DNA of 64,000 nucleotides, from assembly GCA_037951105.1 (NCBI GenBank), contig JBAMJV010004303.1, forward strand, positions 76,339 through 140,338. Reading direction: 5' to 3'. The position numbers were made by a program, and so were the translations under genes. Positions 1 to 10,317 of the stretch are shown here, in pieces. The DNA comes from Echinarachnius parma (lineage: Eukaryota; Echinodermata; Echinoidea; Clypeasteroida; Echinarachniidae). The notes beneath the pieces were generated by a model. That model did no database searches. It was not told the DNA's origin and saw only the letters and a program-made list of their open reading frames with translations. Position 1 is the stretch's first letter; every line of letters starts with the position of its first letter.

Positions 1-616
1 GGTGTCCCCCTCGATTTTAACACTTTTGACATTCAATTTTAAAATGTATCCTTCAATTTCGTTCCGAGAAGCCGAGAATATGCCAATGCCAACTTCAATT
101 TCGTCTATTTTCGACCAATTTTTAAAAAGTCCATTCAATTTAGGCATTTGTCACACATGATCGTCCAGAGCAATTCAAATGCGTCAGTTATACTATGTTT
201 TCAGGAACCGCGACCGCGAATTTGAATTATACTCTCCCAGCACAAATTTATTGTATTGATAAATCAAACAATCAGACTTTTTGACAGCACCGTTTGTGTT
301 TAACAATATCAAAATAACTTGTTTTTGTCTAATCAATCGTTTAAGAAACGATTATTTATTGATAACGTCATCGTTTGTCATGGGGAAAATGCATATGAAA
401 CAGAGCAACCAGACGGCAAGACGAATTTGAACGACGAAGTCTTGAAATCGAATGAACATAATTCGATTAACATAACGCGCACGACGAATTCCATTGCACA
501 ATGACGAAATAGAATGACCAAATTTTACAATTTGAATGTAGCTATTGCACATTCTCGAGACGAAATTGAAGTTACAAAATTGAATGACGATTGTTTGAAA
601 ATGGATGGGAAAATGT
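1..616. mobile_element. Foldback family D, partial copy (subrepeats around TTCAATTTCGTC)
   Basis: Short imperfect repeats such as TTCAATTTCGTC and their complements are scattered through the left part and recur inverted towards 500-600. It ends with GAAAATGGATGGGAAAAT, the same terminus as the complete copy at 32605-33537. The left end lies outside the window. No credible gene. Confidence 0.6.
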
Positions 617-666
617 TATTGTTATTACTTTTATTATTGTGATTGAAAAAGAGCAAAGGAAAATGA

Positions 667-739
667 GATTCCAACGGGATTCGAACCCGAGACCTCCAGA
701 TTACTAGACCGGTGCTCTTACCGACTGAGCTATAGAAAA
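667..739 (-). repeat. tRNA-Thr(AGT)-like SINE head
   Basis: The - strand reads TTTCTATAGCTCAGTCGG...CTAGTAA...GGTTCGAATCCCG. A box TAGCTCAGTCG and B box GGTTCGAATCC match the pol III consensus. The loop CTAGTAA gives anticodon AGT (Thr). The acceptor-stem halves do not pair, so it is a tRNA-derived repeat, not a working tRNA. Confidence 0.7.
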
Positions 740-957
740 CCATATGACGGCGCTCGCTCGTCCCTGAAACCCCTTAATTCTTCATTGCTCGAGTTGTTTT
801 AATTAATTATTTAAAAAGATGCATCACTTCGGTGATCCCTCGCATATATCTCCAAGTTGATTTTCATCCTTCGGGTTTATGTCAGGTTTATAATAGCTTC
901 TGACCACTCGAGCAATGAAGAATTAAGGGGTTTCAAGGACGAGCGCCGTCATAGGGT

Positions 958-1029
958 TTTCTATAGCTCAGTCGGTAAGAGTACTGGTCTAGTAATCCGG
1001 AGCTCTCGGGTTCGAATCCCGTTGGAATC
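958..1029 (+). repeat. tRNA-Thr(AGT)-like SINE head, second arm
   Basis: The same sequence on the + strand with a few substitutions. A and B boxes and the CTAGTAA loop are retained, followed by CCCATTTTTCTTTGCTC. The acceptor stem is again unpaired. Confidence 0.7.
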
Positions 1030-1160
1030 CCATTTTTCTTTGCTCTTTTTCAATCACATTATATATTTCTGGTCAGTGTCCTTATATATTTGAATTACTT
1101 TTATTATTGTTACATTATTTTTCATTCTTATTGTTACTATTATTACCATCAGTTTTTGTA

Positions 1161-2248
1161 TTAAAGGGATAGTTGAGTATTGGTCAAACTTAACTTTAGT
1201 AACCAAAACCTGCACCATTACGGTACAAAATAATAGTTATAACTTCACCATGCTCGAAAAGTATACACAATTACAAACGACTAAGTAAAACCCCTGTTAT
1301 CATTCAAAAAGAGCCGTTACAACTCAAGAGGGCGCGGTCTAAAAAAAATATTGGTTTTAGCCATTTTTCATACAAAATTGTGCATTTAATGTTTTGTAAA
1401 AAAAATGATTCAATAGAGATATCATCAACAACTTTTTAAAAACCTATTCAGATTTTTTCAAAGTAGTCTTTAAGCATTTTTAAATTTGTTTCTAAAAAGT
1501 CAAAATATCCCCTGGTGAAGATTTTTTGAATAAAAATATGTTAAAGGGGTAGTTTAGTTTTGGTAAGGCTGAACTTTAGTAGCCAAAACCTGCACAGTAA
1601 CATTATAAACTAATAGTTATAACTCCACCATGCTCGAAAGGTATACAAAATTACAAACGACCAAGTAAAACGCCTGTTATCATTCAAAAAGAGCCATTAA
1701 AACACAAGAGGGCGCTTTTTTAAAAGGCATTGGTTTCAACCATTTTCAGCCAAAATTATGCATGTGATGTTTTGTTGATATAATGATTAAATAGCGAGAT
1801 CATCAACAACCATTTAAAAAACGCTTTTGAAATTTTTTGAAAAAGTGCAAGCATTTTTTTTATTTTTTCAAAAAATCATCTAATTATTTGGGCCCCAAAT
1901 AATTATAAGATCAGATATATTTATTGATATTTCAGCCGTTTCTGGGTCGATTTTGACCAAATGAAGTTTATTCCGCCATTAAAATTGCATGTTCTCTCAA
2001 ATTCGACACTCAGTTTTTCATTACCTCACAAAAAAAGTGCGATGTGCAGCGCCCTCTCTACCAAAACTAAACTACCCCTTTAAACTTTATGGATATTTCA
2101 GCCGTTTCTGAACCGATTTTGTTCAAATAAAGTTTATTCTTTCATTAAAATTGTATGTTCTTTCGAATTTGACAGTCAGTTTTTCATTATCTCACAAAAA
2201 ATTGTTTGTGAAGTGCCCCCCTTTACCAACACTCAACTATCCCTTTAA
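1161..2248. mobile_element. TTAA-flanked MITE (family A) interrupted by a second copy
   Basis: The outer copy runs from TTAAAGGGATAGTTGAGTAT at 1161 to ACTCAACTATCCCTTTAA at 2248. A second copy with termini TTAAAGGGGTAGTTTAG and CTAAACTACCCCTTTAA occupies 1541-2083. Both have TIRs and TTAA at each edge, which fits piggyBac-type insertion. The internal motif AAGAGGGCGC recurs in all copies. No transposase is encoded. Confidence 0.75.
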
Positions 2249-2383
2249 TATTGATATTGTTATTATTGTCAGTATTATTTTCATTATTATTATCATTATA
2301 ATTATGTTTCGATTTATACAGCGCCTATCATGATTGATAATCATCTCAAACCGCTTTACAATGATATTATCATTGAAAGTGAA

Positions 2384-3575
2384 GTAAATCAAATCAAATC
2401 AATACAATTCCTGGGGAATTGACGTCTTTATTTCCACAATTCATAAAAAGACACTACATATGTAAAGATGTACAAGAACAAAAACAGCAATGTACAAGAA
2501 CAAAAACAGCAATATACACGGAGACTACAGAACATACAGAAAATATAAAACAGGTTTAAGAAAAACTATGTTTACATTAAGGCAATATGAATGTGGAGGG
2601 ATCAGAAGAAGTTTTGTAAAAACTTATGGGTATGATCCCTAGGGTATATAGTAATAAAAATCAAAGTTAAAAAGAAAATCAATTTCGGTAAGTTTTACTT
2701 TATGCAATTGTCATGTTTCAAGTCAAACAATGCCAAGTCAAACATAGTTCAAACAAAAATTGTATACATATTTTTTTTAATGTCAGGAGTTATACATTTT
2801 CTAATAAAAGACTTTTTAATTTAATCTTAAAGGAATTCAGTGAAACACTATCTTTCAATTCCTGTGGGAAATTATTCCATAAAATGGGACCTTTATATGT
2901 TATTATTGTATGCGAAAAATGAGTCCGTCCATAAGTAACACGAAGGTGGGATTTGGATCTGGTGTCATAATTATGCACATCGCTATTCTGAATAAATAAT
3001 GAGTCGAATAAATTTGGTAACAGTTGTTTATGGAATGAAAACATAAAAATGCCAAGATTATATTCATACAATTGATAAATAGGTAAAACCTTCAATTTAA
3101 TAAAGAGAGACTTAGAATGAGATAAATAAGAAGAGTTTGTAATTATTCTAACAGCTCTTTTTTTGTAGTTTATGCAAACGATCCAAGAGGTAATTATTGC
3201 AACATCCCCAAAGTATAATACAGTAATTTAAATGTGGTAGTATTAAAGCATTATATAATAACAATAAAATATGTTCAGGGAGATACTCTTGCAGCTTATT
3301 TAAGACTCCAATATTTCTTGAAATTTTACTTATAACATTATTAAGGTGGCTCTTCCATTTAATTTCCTCATCCAAAAAAACTCCTAAAAACTTCACAGTG
3401 TTCACCTTTTCAATTTTATCACGATCAATAAATAATTCTATATCCATCACATTAGAATTATTCCCAAAGAGCATAAAATGTGTTTTTAGGGCATTCAAAA
3501 CTAGTTTGTTTGCTAAAAACCATGTATGAACTTTCACTAGATCAACATTCATTATTACATTTAATTGATCAAAGT
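2384..3575 (-). pseudogene. 3' fragment of CR1/L2-group non-LTR retrotransposon, copy 1
   Basis: The - strand encodes RT thumb and C-terminal region: WFLANKLVLNALKTHFMLFG, VKFLGVFLDEEIKWKSHLNN, LHKLQKK, then in another frame KSHLRVTYGRTHFSHT and GPILWNNFPQELKDS. The two frames are separated by one extra A in an A-run near 3165. The 5' end is truncated, with no catalytic core. The tail is a short (GATTT)n. Related to the intact element at 46.2-49.2 kb. Confidence 0.8.
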
Positions 3576-4360
3576 ATTATCATATGAAAGGTAGTGTTGA
3601 GTATTGGTATTTCCCGAAGTGCCCCCCGATATTTTTTTGTGAGATAATGAAAAACTGACTGTCAAATTCAAAAGAACATACAATTTTAATGACAGAATAA
3701 ACTTTATTTGATCAACCATTTTCAGCCAAAATTATGCATGTGATGTTTTGTTGATATAATGATTAAATAGCGAGATCATCAACAACCATTTAAAAAACGC
3801 TTTTGAAATTTTTTGAAAAAGTGCAAGCATTTTTTTTATTTTTTCAAAAAATCATCTAATTATTTGGGCCCCAAATAATTATAAGATCAGATATATTTAT
3901 TGATATTTCAGCCGTTTCTGGGTCGATTTTGACCAAATGAAGTTTATTCTGCCATTAAAATTGCATGTTCTCTCAAATTCGACACTCAGTTTTTCATTAC
4001 CTCACAAAAAAAGTGCGATGTGCAGCACCCTCTCTACCAAAACTAAACTACCCCTTTAAACTTTATGGATATTTCAGCCGTTTCTGAACCGATTTTGTTC
4101 AAATAAAGTTTATTCTTTCATTAAAATTGTATGTTCTTTCGAATTTGACAGTCAGTTTTTCATTATCTCACAAAAAAATTGTTTGTGAAGTGCCCCCCTT
4201 TACCAACACTCAACTATCCCTTTAATATTGATATTGTTATTATTGTCAGTATTATTTTCATTATTATTATCATTATAATTATGTTTCGATTTATACAGCG
4301 CCTATCATGATTGATAATCATCTCAAACCGCTTTACAATGATATTATCATTGAAAGTGAA

Positions 4361-5552
4361 GTAAATCAAATCAAATCAATACAATTCCTGGGGAATTGAC
4401 GTCTTTATTTCCACAATTCATAAAAAGACACTACATATGTAAAGATGTTCAAGAACAAAAACAGCAATGTACAAGAACAAAAACAGCAATATACACGGAG
4501 ACTACAGAACATACAGAAAATATAAAACAGGTTTAAGAAAAACGATGTTTACATTAAGGCAATATGAATGTGGAGGGATCAGAAGAAGTTTTATAAAAAC
4601 TTATGGGTATGATCCCTAGGGTATATAGTAATAAAAATCAAAGTTAAAAAGAAAATCAATTTCGGTAAGTTTTACTTTATGCAATTGTCATGTTTCAAGT
4701 CAAACAATGCCAAGTCAAACACAGTTCAAACAAAAATTGTATACATATTTTTTTTTATGTCAGGAGTTATACATTTTCTAATAAAAGACTTTTTAATTTA
4801 ATCTTAAAGGAATTCAGTGAAACACTATCTTTCAATTCCTGTGGGAAATTATTCCATAAAATGGGACCTTTATATGTTATTATTGTATGCGAAAAATGAG
4901 TCCGTCCATAAGTAACACGAAGGTGGGATTTGGATCTGGTGTCATAATTATGCACATCGCTATTCTGAATAAATAATGAGTCGAATAAATTTGACAACAG
5001 TTGTTTATGGAATGAAAACATAAAAATGCCAAGATTATATTCATACAATTGATAAATAGGTAAAACCTTCAATTTAATAAAGAGAGGCTTAGAATGAGAT
5101 AAATAAGAAGAGTTTGTAATTATTCTAACAGCTCTTTTTTTGTAGTTTATGCAAACGATCCAAGAGGTAATTATTGCAACATCCCCAAAGTATAATACAG
5201 TAATTTAAATGTGGTAGTATTAAAGCATTATATAATAACAATAAAATATGATCAGGGAGATACTCTTGCAGCTTATTTAAGACTCCAATATTTCTTGAAA
5301 TTTTACTTATAACATTATTAACGTGGCTCTTCCATTTAATTTCCTCATCCAAAAAAACTCCTAAAAACTTCACAGTGTTCACCTTTTCAATTTTATCACG
5401 ATCAATAAATAATTCTATATCCATCACATTAGAATTATTCCCAAAGAGCATAAAATGTGTTTTTAGGGCATTCAAAACTAGTTTGTTTGCTAAAAACCAT
5501 GTATGAACTTTCACTAGTTCAACATTCATTATTACATTTAATTGATCAAAGT
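4361..5552 (-). pseudogene. 3' fragment of CR1/L2-group non-LTR retrotransposon, copy 2
   Basis: The duplicate of the 2.4-3.6 kb fragment, with the same A-run frameshift and the same truncation point, so both mutations precede the duplication. Confidence 0.8.
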
Positions 5553-5567
5553 ATTATCATATGAAAG

Positions 5568-6118
5568 GTAGTGTTGAGTATTGGTATTTCCCGAAGTGCC
5601 CCCCGATATTTTTTTGTGAGATAATGAAAAACTGACTGTCAAATTCAAAAGAACATACAATTTTAATGACAGAATAAACTTTATTTGATCAAAATTGGTT
5701 CAGAAACGGCTGAAATATTCATAAATATATTTTTATTCAAAATGTTCTTCACCGGCAATCACGGGCGATATTTAGACTTTTTAGACAAATTTCAAAAAAT
5801 GCTCGTAGACTACTTTGAAAAAAAGCAGAATAGGTTTTTTTTAAAGTCGTTGATGATATCTCTATTGAATCATTATTTTAACAAACATTAAATGAACAAT
5901 TTGGTATGAAAAAAGGCTAAAACCAATGATTTTTGTTTAAATAGCGCCCTCTTGAGTTGTAACGGCTCTTTTTGAATGATAACAGGGGTTTTACTTAGTC
6001 GTTTGTAATTGTGTATAATTTTAGAGCATGGTGAAGTTATAACTATTACTTTGTACCGTAATGGTGCCGGTTTTGGTTATTAAAGTTAAGTTTGACCAAT
6101 ACTCAACTATCCCTTTAA
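5568..6118. mobile_element. TTAA MITE family A, further copy
   Basis: Begins near GGTAGTGTTGAGTATTGG and ends CTCAACTATCCCTTTAA. It contains the internal segments shared with other copies (AGGGGTTTTACTTAGTCG, GAGCATGGTG) in the opposite orientation to the copy at 1161. 6119-6380 shows no recognisable feature beyond the start of the receptor intron. Confidence 0.65.
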
Positions 6119-6380
6119 CATCAAATAAGTCCCTGAATAAACAGATCTCTATCCAAGGTCTAGTCCACCCCCTTACAACGTAATCGAGGTGAACACCCGC
6201 GGCCTTAGATTGAATTCATAAAACTACCAAGGAATAAAACGCAACAAAAAACAACCGTGGGTGTTATCAATTAATGTGAAAACTTGATTCGACCAACCGT
6301 ATCACATGCTTACCGTCGTTTTCACGAGTCAGTATTTGCAATCAGTCCTTGTAATTTGACCTGTTCAATCTTGTTTTCAG

Positions 6381-6464
6381 ATTTTTCCTGTGATTTGGGT
6401 GTCTTTTTAAGCTCAACGAGTTGTGGAATTACCCAGGAACCGAATGACCAGGGCAATTGGGCGA
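6381..6464 (+). CDS. Receptor exon: start of MAM-like domain
   Basis: 28 codons, phase 1 at both ends, as is usual for extracellular modules. It reads DFSCDLGVFLSSTSCGITQ then EPNDQGNWA, resembling the MAM opening with two Cys, CGxxQ, an acidic/Asn pair and Trp. Acceptor TTTTCAG|AT, donor GCGA|GTATGT. The codon split with the next exon becomes AGG, giving the W-x-R pattern common in MAM domains. Confidence 0.6.
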
Positions 6465-9400
6465 GTATGTATATTTTATTCAACGGTGAGAAACATTCCT
6501 CATATCGTTCAAGCGTTATATTTAGGAATTGGTTTTATGTGAAAGGATCGGCGTCTCCATGATTTGATGACTATGAAATGAAATGAAATGAAATGAAATG
6601 AAATTAAATGAAATGAAATGAAATGAAATGAAATGAAATTGATTTATTGTCAATAATAATCAGTTCAATATTTACAATTTACAATAGTTATAGTACCTAC
6701 AGATTAATGAAACATCTTGAATTAACAATACAGTAAAACGAATTGACAAAAGAGGCTAACAAAATAGCACAGTGCTAATCGAGGGGGAGGAGGGGGGGGG
6801 GGGTAGAGTGGGCACAAGATTATGCAACCGAATGCCACCTACCATGCCTACAGCAGTTATCTGCAGTACTCTTCAGGATTGGAGGAGGCATGCAGAATAG
6901 ATAGGTAACTTTCAACAGTGTCTGTCTTTATTAACGAGAATAGTTGTCATTATTATAGGTTTTTCCGTCCATTTGAACACTTTATAAATTTTTTTTTTTT
7001 TTTCCCTTAAATTTCGTCCCGAGAAGCCGAGAATGTGCCTGTCAACTTAATTTTCGTCTATATGTCTATTGTCGACCGATTTCACAAAAAATCCATTCAA
7101 TTTAGTCATTTGTCACACTTTATCGTCAATTACAATACAAATTCGTCGGTCACAGTATGTGCTGAACACCACGGGCGTCGATCTGTCATTGATACCCATT
7201 GATCAGGGGGGGATGATCCATTCATCCATCCCCCCTGATGAATGGGTATTACGTAAGTATCGACGCCCATGCTGAACACATAAAAGCGAAAGCAGATTCG
7301 AAAATTTGCGTTCATTTCCCTTACAATTCGATTCAAATTCGTCCCATGTATATATTACGCTGTAATTGAGGGAAAGTGTGAAGAAATAGAACGGCACAAG
7401 AACAACTCTAAAGTAGCATTTGCTATTGGGAAAGAAATCACAAAGAAAAGGGCCACTAGATTGGATGTAATTAGTAACGAAAACGGCCAAACACTGACAG
7501 ATAGAGTGGACATCAAGAGCAGATGGGTGCAGTTTTATAGCACCAAGCTGTTCGCTGCACAGGATAATGAGGACGACATGCAGTGGGAGGAAAGCAGTGA
7601 AATGGAGCCCCTTCCACTAAGATCATAAGTTGAACTGACAATGAAACAATTGAAGTTTGGAGGTACAAAGATCACAAACCTGAGATATGCAGATGATACC
7701 ACTCTTATTTGCAGCAGTAGAGAGGAAAGGCAAGCGAAGAAAGGGACCTTTTATTGAACACTAAGAAGAGGAAAATAATGGTAGTTGACAGAGACAGTAA
7801 CAACAATGATTTCACCATAGATGGAAAGAAGATCGAAGTGGTCAATCAGTTTGAATACTTGGGCTCTATAATCAACAACAAAGGAGAGAGCACCACGGAT
7901 AAAAGAAGAAGACTAGCAATACGGGAGTTCGTAGTTACAAACTGCGCATGCGCCAATTTCTGAGACAAAAATTCACTGTACCAAAAACATCGATATTGCC
8001 CGTTGTCCCATAGACCTTCGTGCAATTATTGTCACATTTGAAACGTGTTTTCACGGGAAATTTGGCTCGAAGTCATAAATGTTTTTTTTCTGAATTAATC
8101 ATAATAGACATCTCATATGTATACATAAGACTGATTTTTTCAAATTTATTTGTTCTATTTATTTTCGGATTTTAACAAAAATGTCAACGTTCGTATCTGG
8201 GCTTTTATTTAATTTTTTTTTTTTAGCCTGCTTCAAGTTTGAAAATTAAAATATTTTAGGATTAAGGTGAGTTTTTTTTGGTCAGGTCTTTCAAACGTAA
8301 TGAAACACAAGGAGAATTCACGCACGCACGCGGACATTCTGCATAGAGCTCCTGTACTTTAAAGGTATGTCTTTAAAGTACAGGCGCTCTATGCAGAGTG
8401 TCCGCGTGCGTGCGTGAATTCTCCTTGTGTTTCATTACGTTGCGTGGGTTATAATGGGTAGTCAGCAAATTCCAACTCGACTCCACCGTAATCTCTCGAG
8501 GTAAACTCACGATTTGTGTTGGATCGATCGAAGAGATGTGCTTCGAAATATCTGAACAAAGGCCTTTTTACGAAATTGCATGCAGCAAACAAATTTCTCA
8601 CGCTGTAACCTAAGACATCAAACAGCGGCACTTTGAAGTCGGTTGCGGTTAAGCGTGTTACGTGATATTTTCGCTCGTAAACATCTCTGATGGATCTCCA
8701 TTCGACTAGTACAAACATTCCGAACGCGACTATTTTTGATGCATTTTTGACTCGGGTATTCGGAAGTGGGACAGTTTGCGATCGCTACTTATAACTGAGC
8801 CAATGGGGATTACGTACCGTGCGTAAAAGTGCGCAAGATGGATCCACGCGTCTAATATACCGGTCTGAATTCCCTTTAAATGCGTGCGTCACAGGCTGTG
8901 CCGTAAACGTACGCGTAAAGCGTCAATTTTGGTACAATCTTCTGAAAACCCGGTTACGTCCGTTGCTCCATGGGCTAACTACGAAGTCCCTTATTGCAAG
9001 ATCGACGGTACAAAATATGTCTCACATCTGGAAGAGCCGAGTCCTTTCACACAGTCTAAACGTTCGACTTCTCCGTGTAACTGCATTCTCCATTGCTACA
9101 TATGGATGCGAGTCTTGTGCCATGACAAATACTGACAGAAAAAGAGTTGACGCTTTTGAGATGTGGTGCTACAGAAGGCTTTTGCAGGTGTCGTGGAAAG
9201 ACAAATGTGTGGATCCTGAACAAGATTGGTACAGACTTATCTATCAGAAGGGAAATTATGGAGAGAAAACTAAAGTACTTTGGGCACATCGTTAGGAGAA
9301 CTGAAGGAGTTGAAAAACAAATACTGGAAGGAGTAATTGAAGGAAAACGTGGTAGAGGTCGTCCACCAATATCCTGGACTGATGACGTAAAGAGAGTGTC

Positions 9401-10115
9401 TGGAGAAGGGATGAAGGGGGCAACGCGGTTGGCGGAATATAGAGTTGCATGGCGTGCTCTCGTGAAGACCACAGCCGCAGCGCTATACACGTACAGCGCC
9501 ACCTGATCTTGATGATGAATGTTCTTTTTTGTATTGTCTTTATTCAATTGTTAAATTGTGTCATTTCGGGGGTAACATACACGCGTATACCCCGGGGGGG
9601 GGGGGGGGGGGGTCTGTCCTCATAGAAAGGGGGGTATCATGCGTGACCAAGGACTTGCCAAAAGCACCCTAAACGAGTATTTACGAGGTTCAAAAAATAC
9701 ACCCTAAGTAAGTATGATTATCGGTAATTTGATACCTTAAGCAAGTAATCAATTTTTTTGTAAACCCCTAAGCAAGTATTTTTGATACCCTAAGCAAGTA
9801 ATCAATTTTGTGTAACCCCCTAAGCAAGTTATAACTATTTTTGATACCCTAAGCAAGTAAGCTGAGTTTTTGAGACCCTAAACGAGTAATTCATCTTTTT
9901 GAGACCCTAAACGAGTAATTTATCAACCTAAAAAAGATACCCTTTTTCCTGATTTTGGGTGATTTTGAGACCCTATTGGAGATACTCGAGTATCTCGCCT
10001 GATCGTAAAAAACCACCCTAATTACTCGTTTTCTTGGTCACGTATGATACCCCACTTTCAATGAGGACAGACCCCCCCCCCCCCCCCCGGGGCGTATGCA
10101 CACGTACTCAAACCC

Positions 10116-10178
<63 letters not shown>

Positions 10179-10192
10179 CACACACACACACA

Positions 10193-10258
<66 letters not shown>

Positions 10259-10272
10259 CACACACACACACA

Positions 10273-10317
<45 letters not shown>

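Larger units (their letters stand above)
639..1057. mobile_element. Long inverted repeat with tRNA-Thr-like sequence in each arm
   Basis: Arms 639-793 and 907-1057 are inverse complements over ~150 bp, separated by ~113 bp. Each arm contains a tRNA-like segment plus a shared flank reading CTCGAGCAATGAAGAATTAA. Both tRNA-like heads keep A and B boxes. It looks like a tRNA-derived SINE that has become, or was inserted as, an inverted pair. Confidence 0.7.
1737..5689. repeat. Tandem segmental duplication, ~1.98 kb unit (1737-3712 and 3713-5689)
   Basis: Two head-to-tail copies, near identical, offset by 1976-1977 bp. Each contains the right part of a family A MITE, an AAATC-tailed retrotransposon fragment on the - strand and a second MITE edge. 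The junction near 3713 joins GATCAA to CCATTTTCAGCC. Differences are scattered single bases, so the event is recent. Confidence 0.85.
7923..8994. mobile_element. TIR element inserted in the RT relic, with internal hairpin and 89-codon ORF
   Basis: The RT reading breaks after RRRLAI and resumes at ARSTVQNMS, defining the insert. Edges GGGAGTTCGTAGTTA and TAACTACGAAGTCCC are inverted repeats. The target-site duplication is unresolved. Inside are a near-perfect 144-bp palindrome and a - strand ORF (8718-8449). It resembles no family I can name. Confidence 0.6.
7358..9520 (+). pseudogene. Decayed non-LTR retrotransposon RT, split by a ~1.07 kb insertion
   Basis: Fragments in several frames on the + strand: KITNLRYADDTTLICSSREE (the catalytic YADD box) near 7670, IEVVNQFEYLGSIINNKGES near 7830-7890, then after a gap SHIWKSRVLSHSLNVRLLRV, FSIATYGCESC, FEMWCYRRLLQVSWKDK, RKLKYFGHIVRRTEGVEK and RGRPPISWTDDVK to a stop at 9506. 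Stops and frameshifts show it is dead. The 3' end has GATGATGAATG. Confidence 0.85.

Noticed and set aside
667-1029. Functional tRNA-Thr genes
   Set aside because: Acceptor stems do not pair, and the units are part of a repeat with SINE-like tails.
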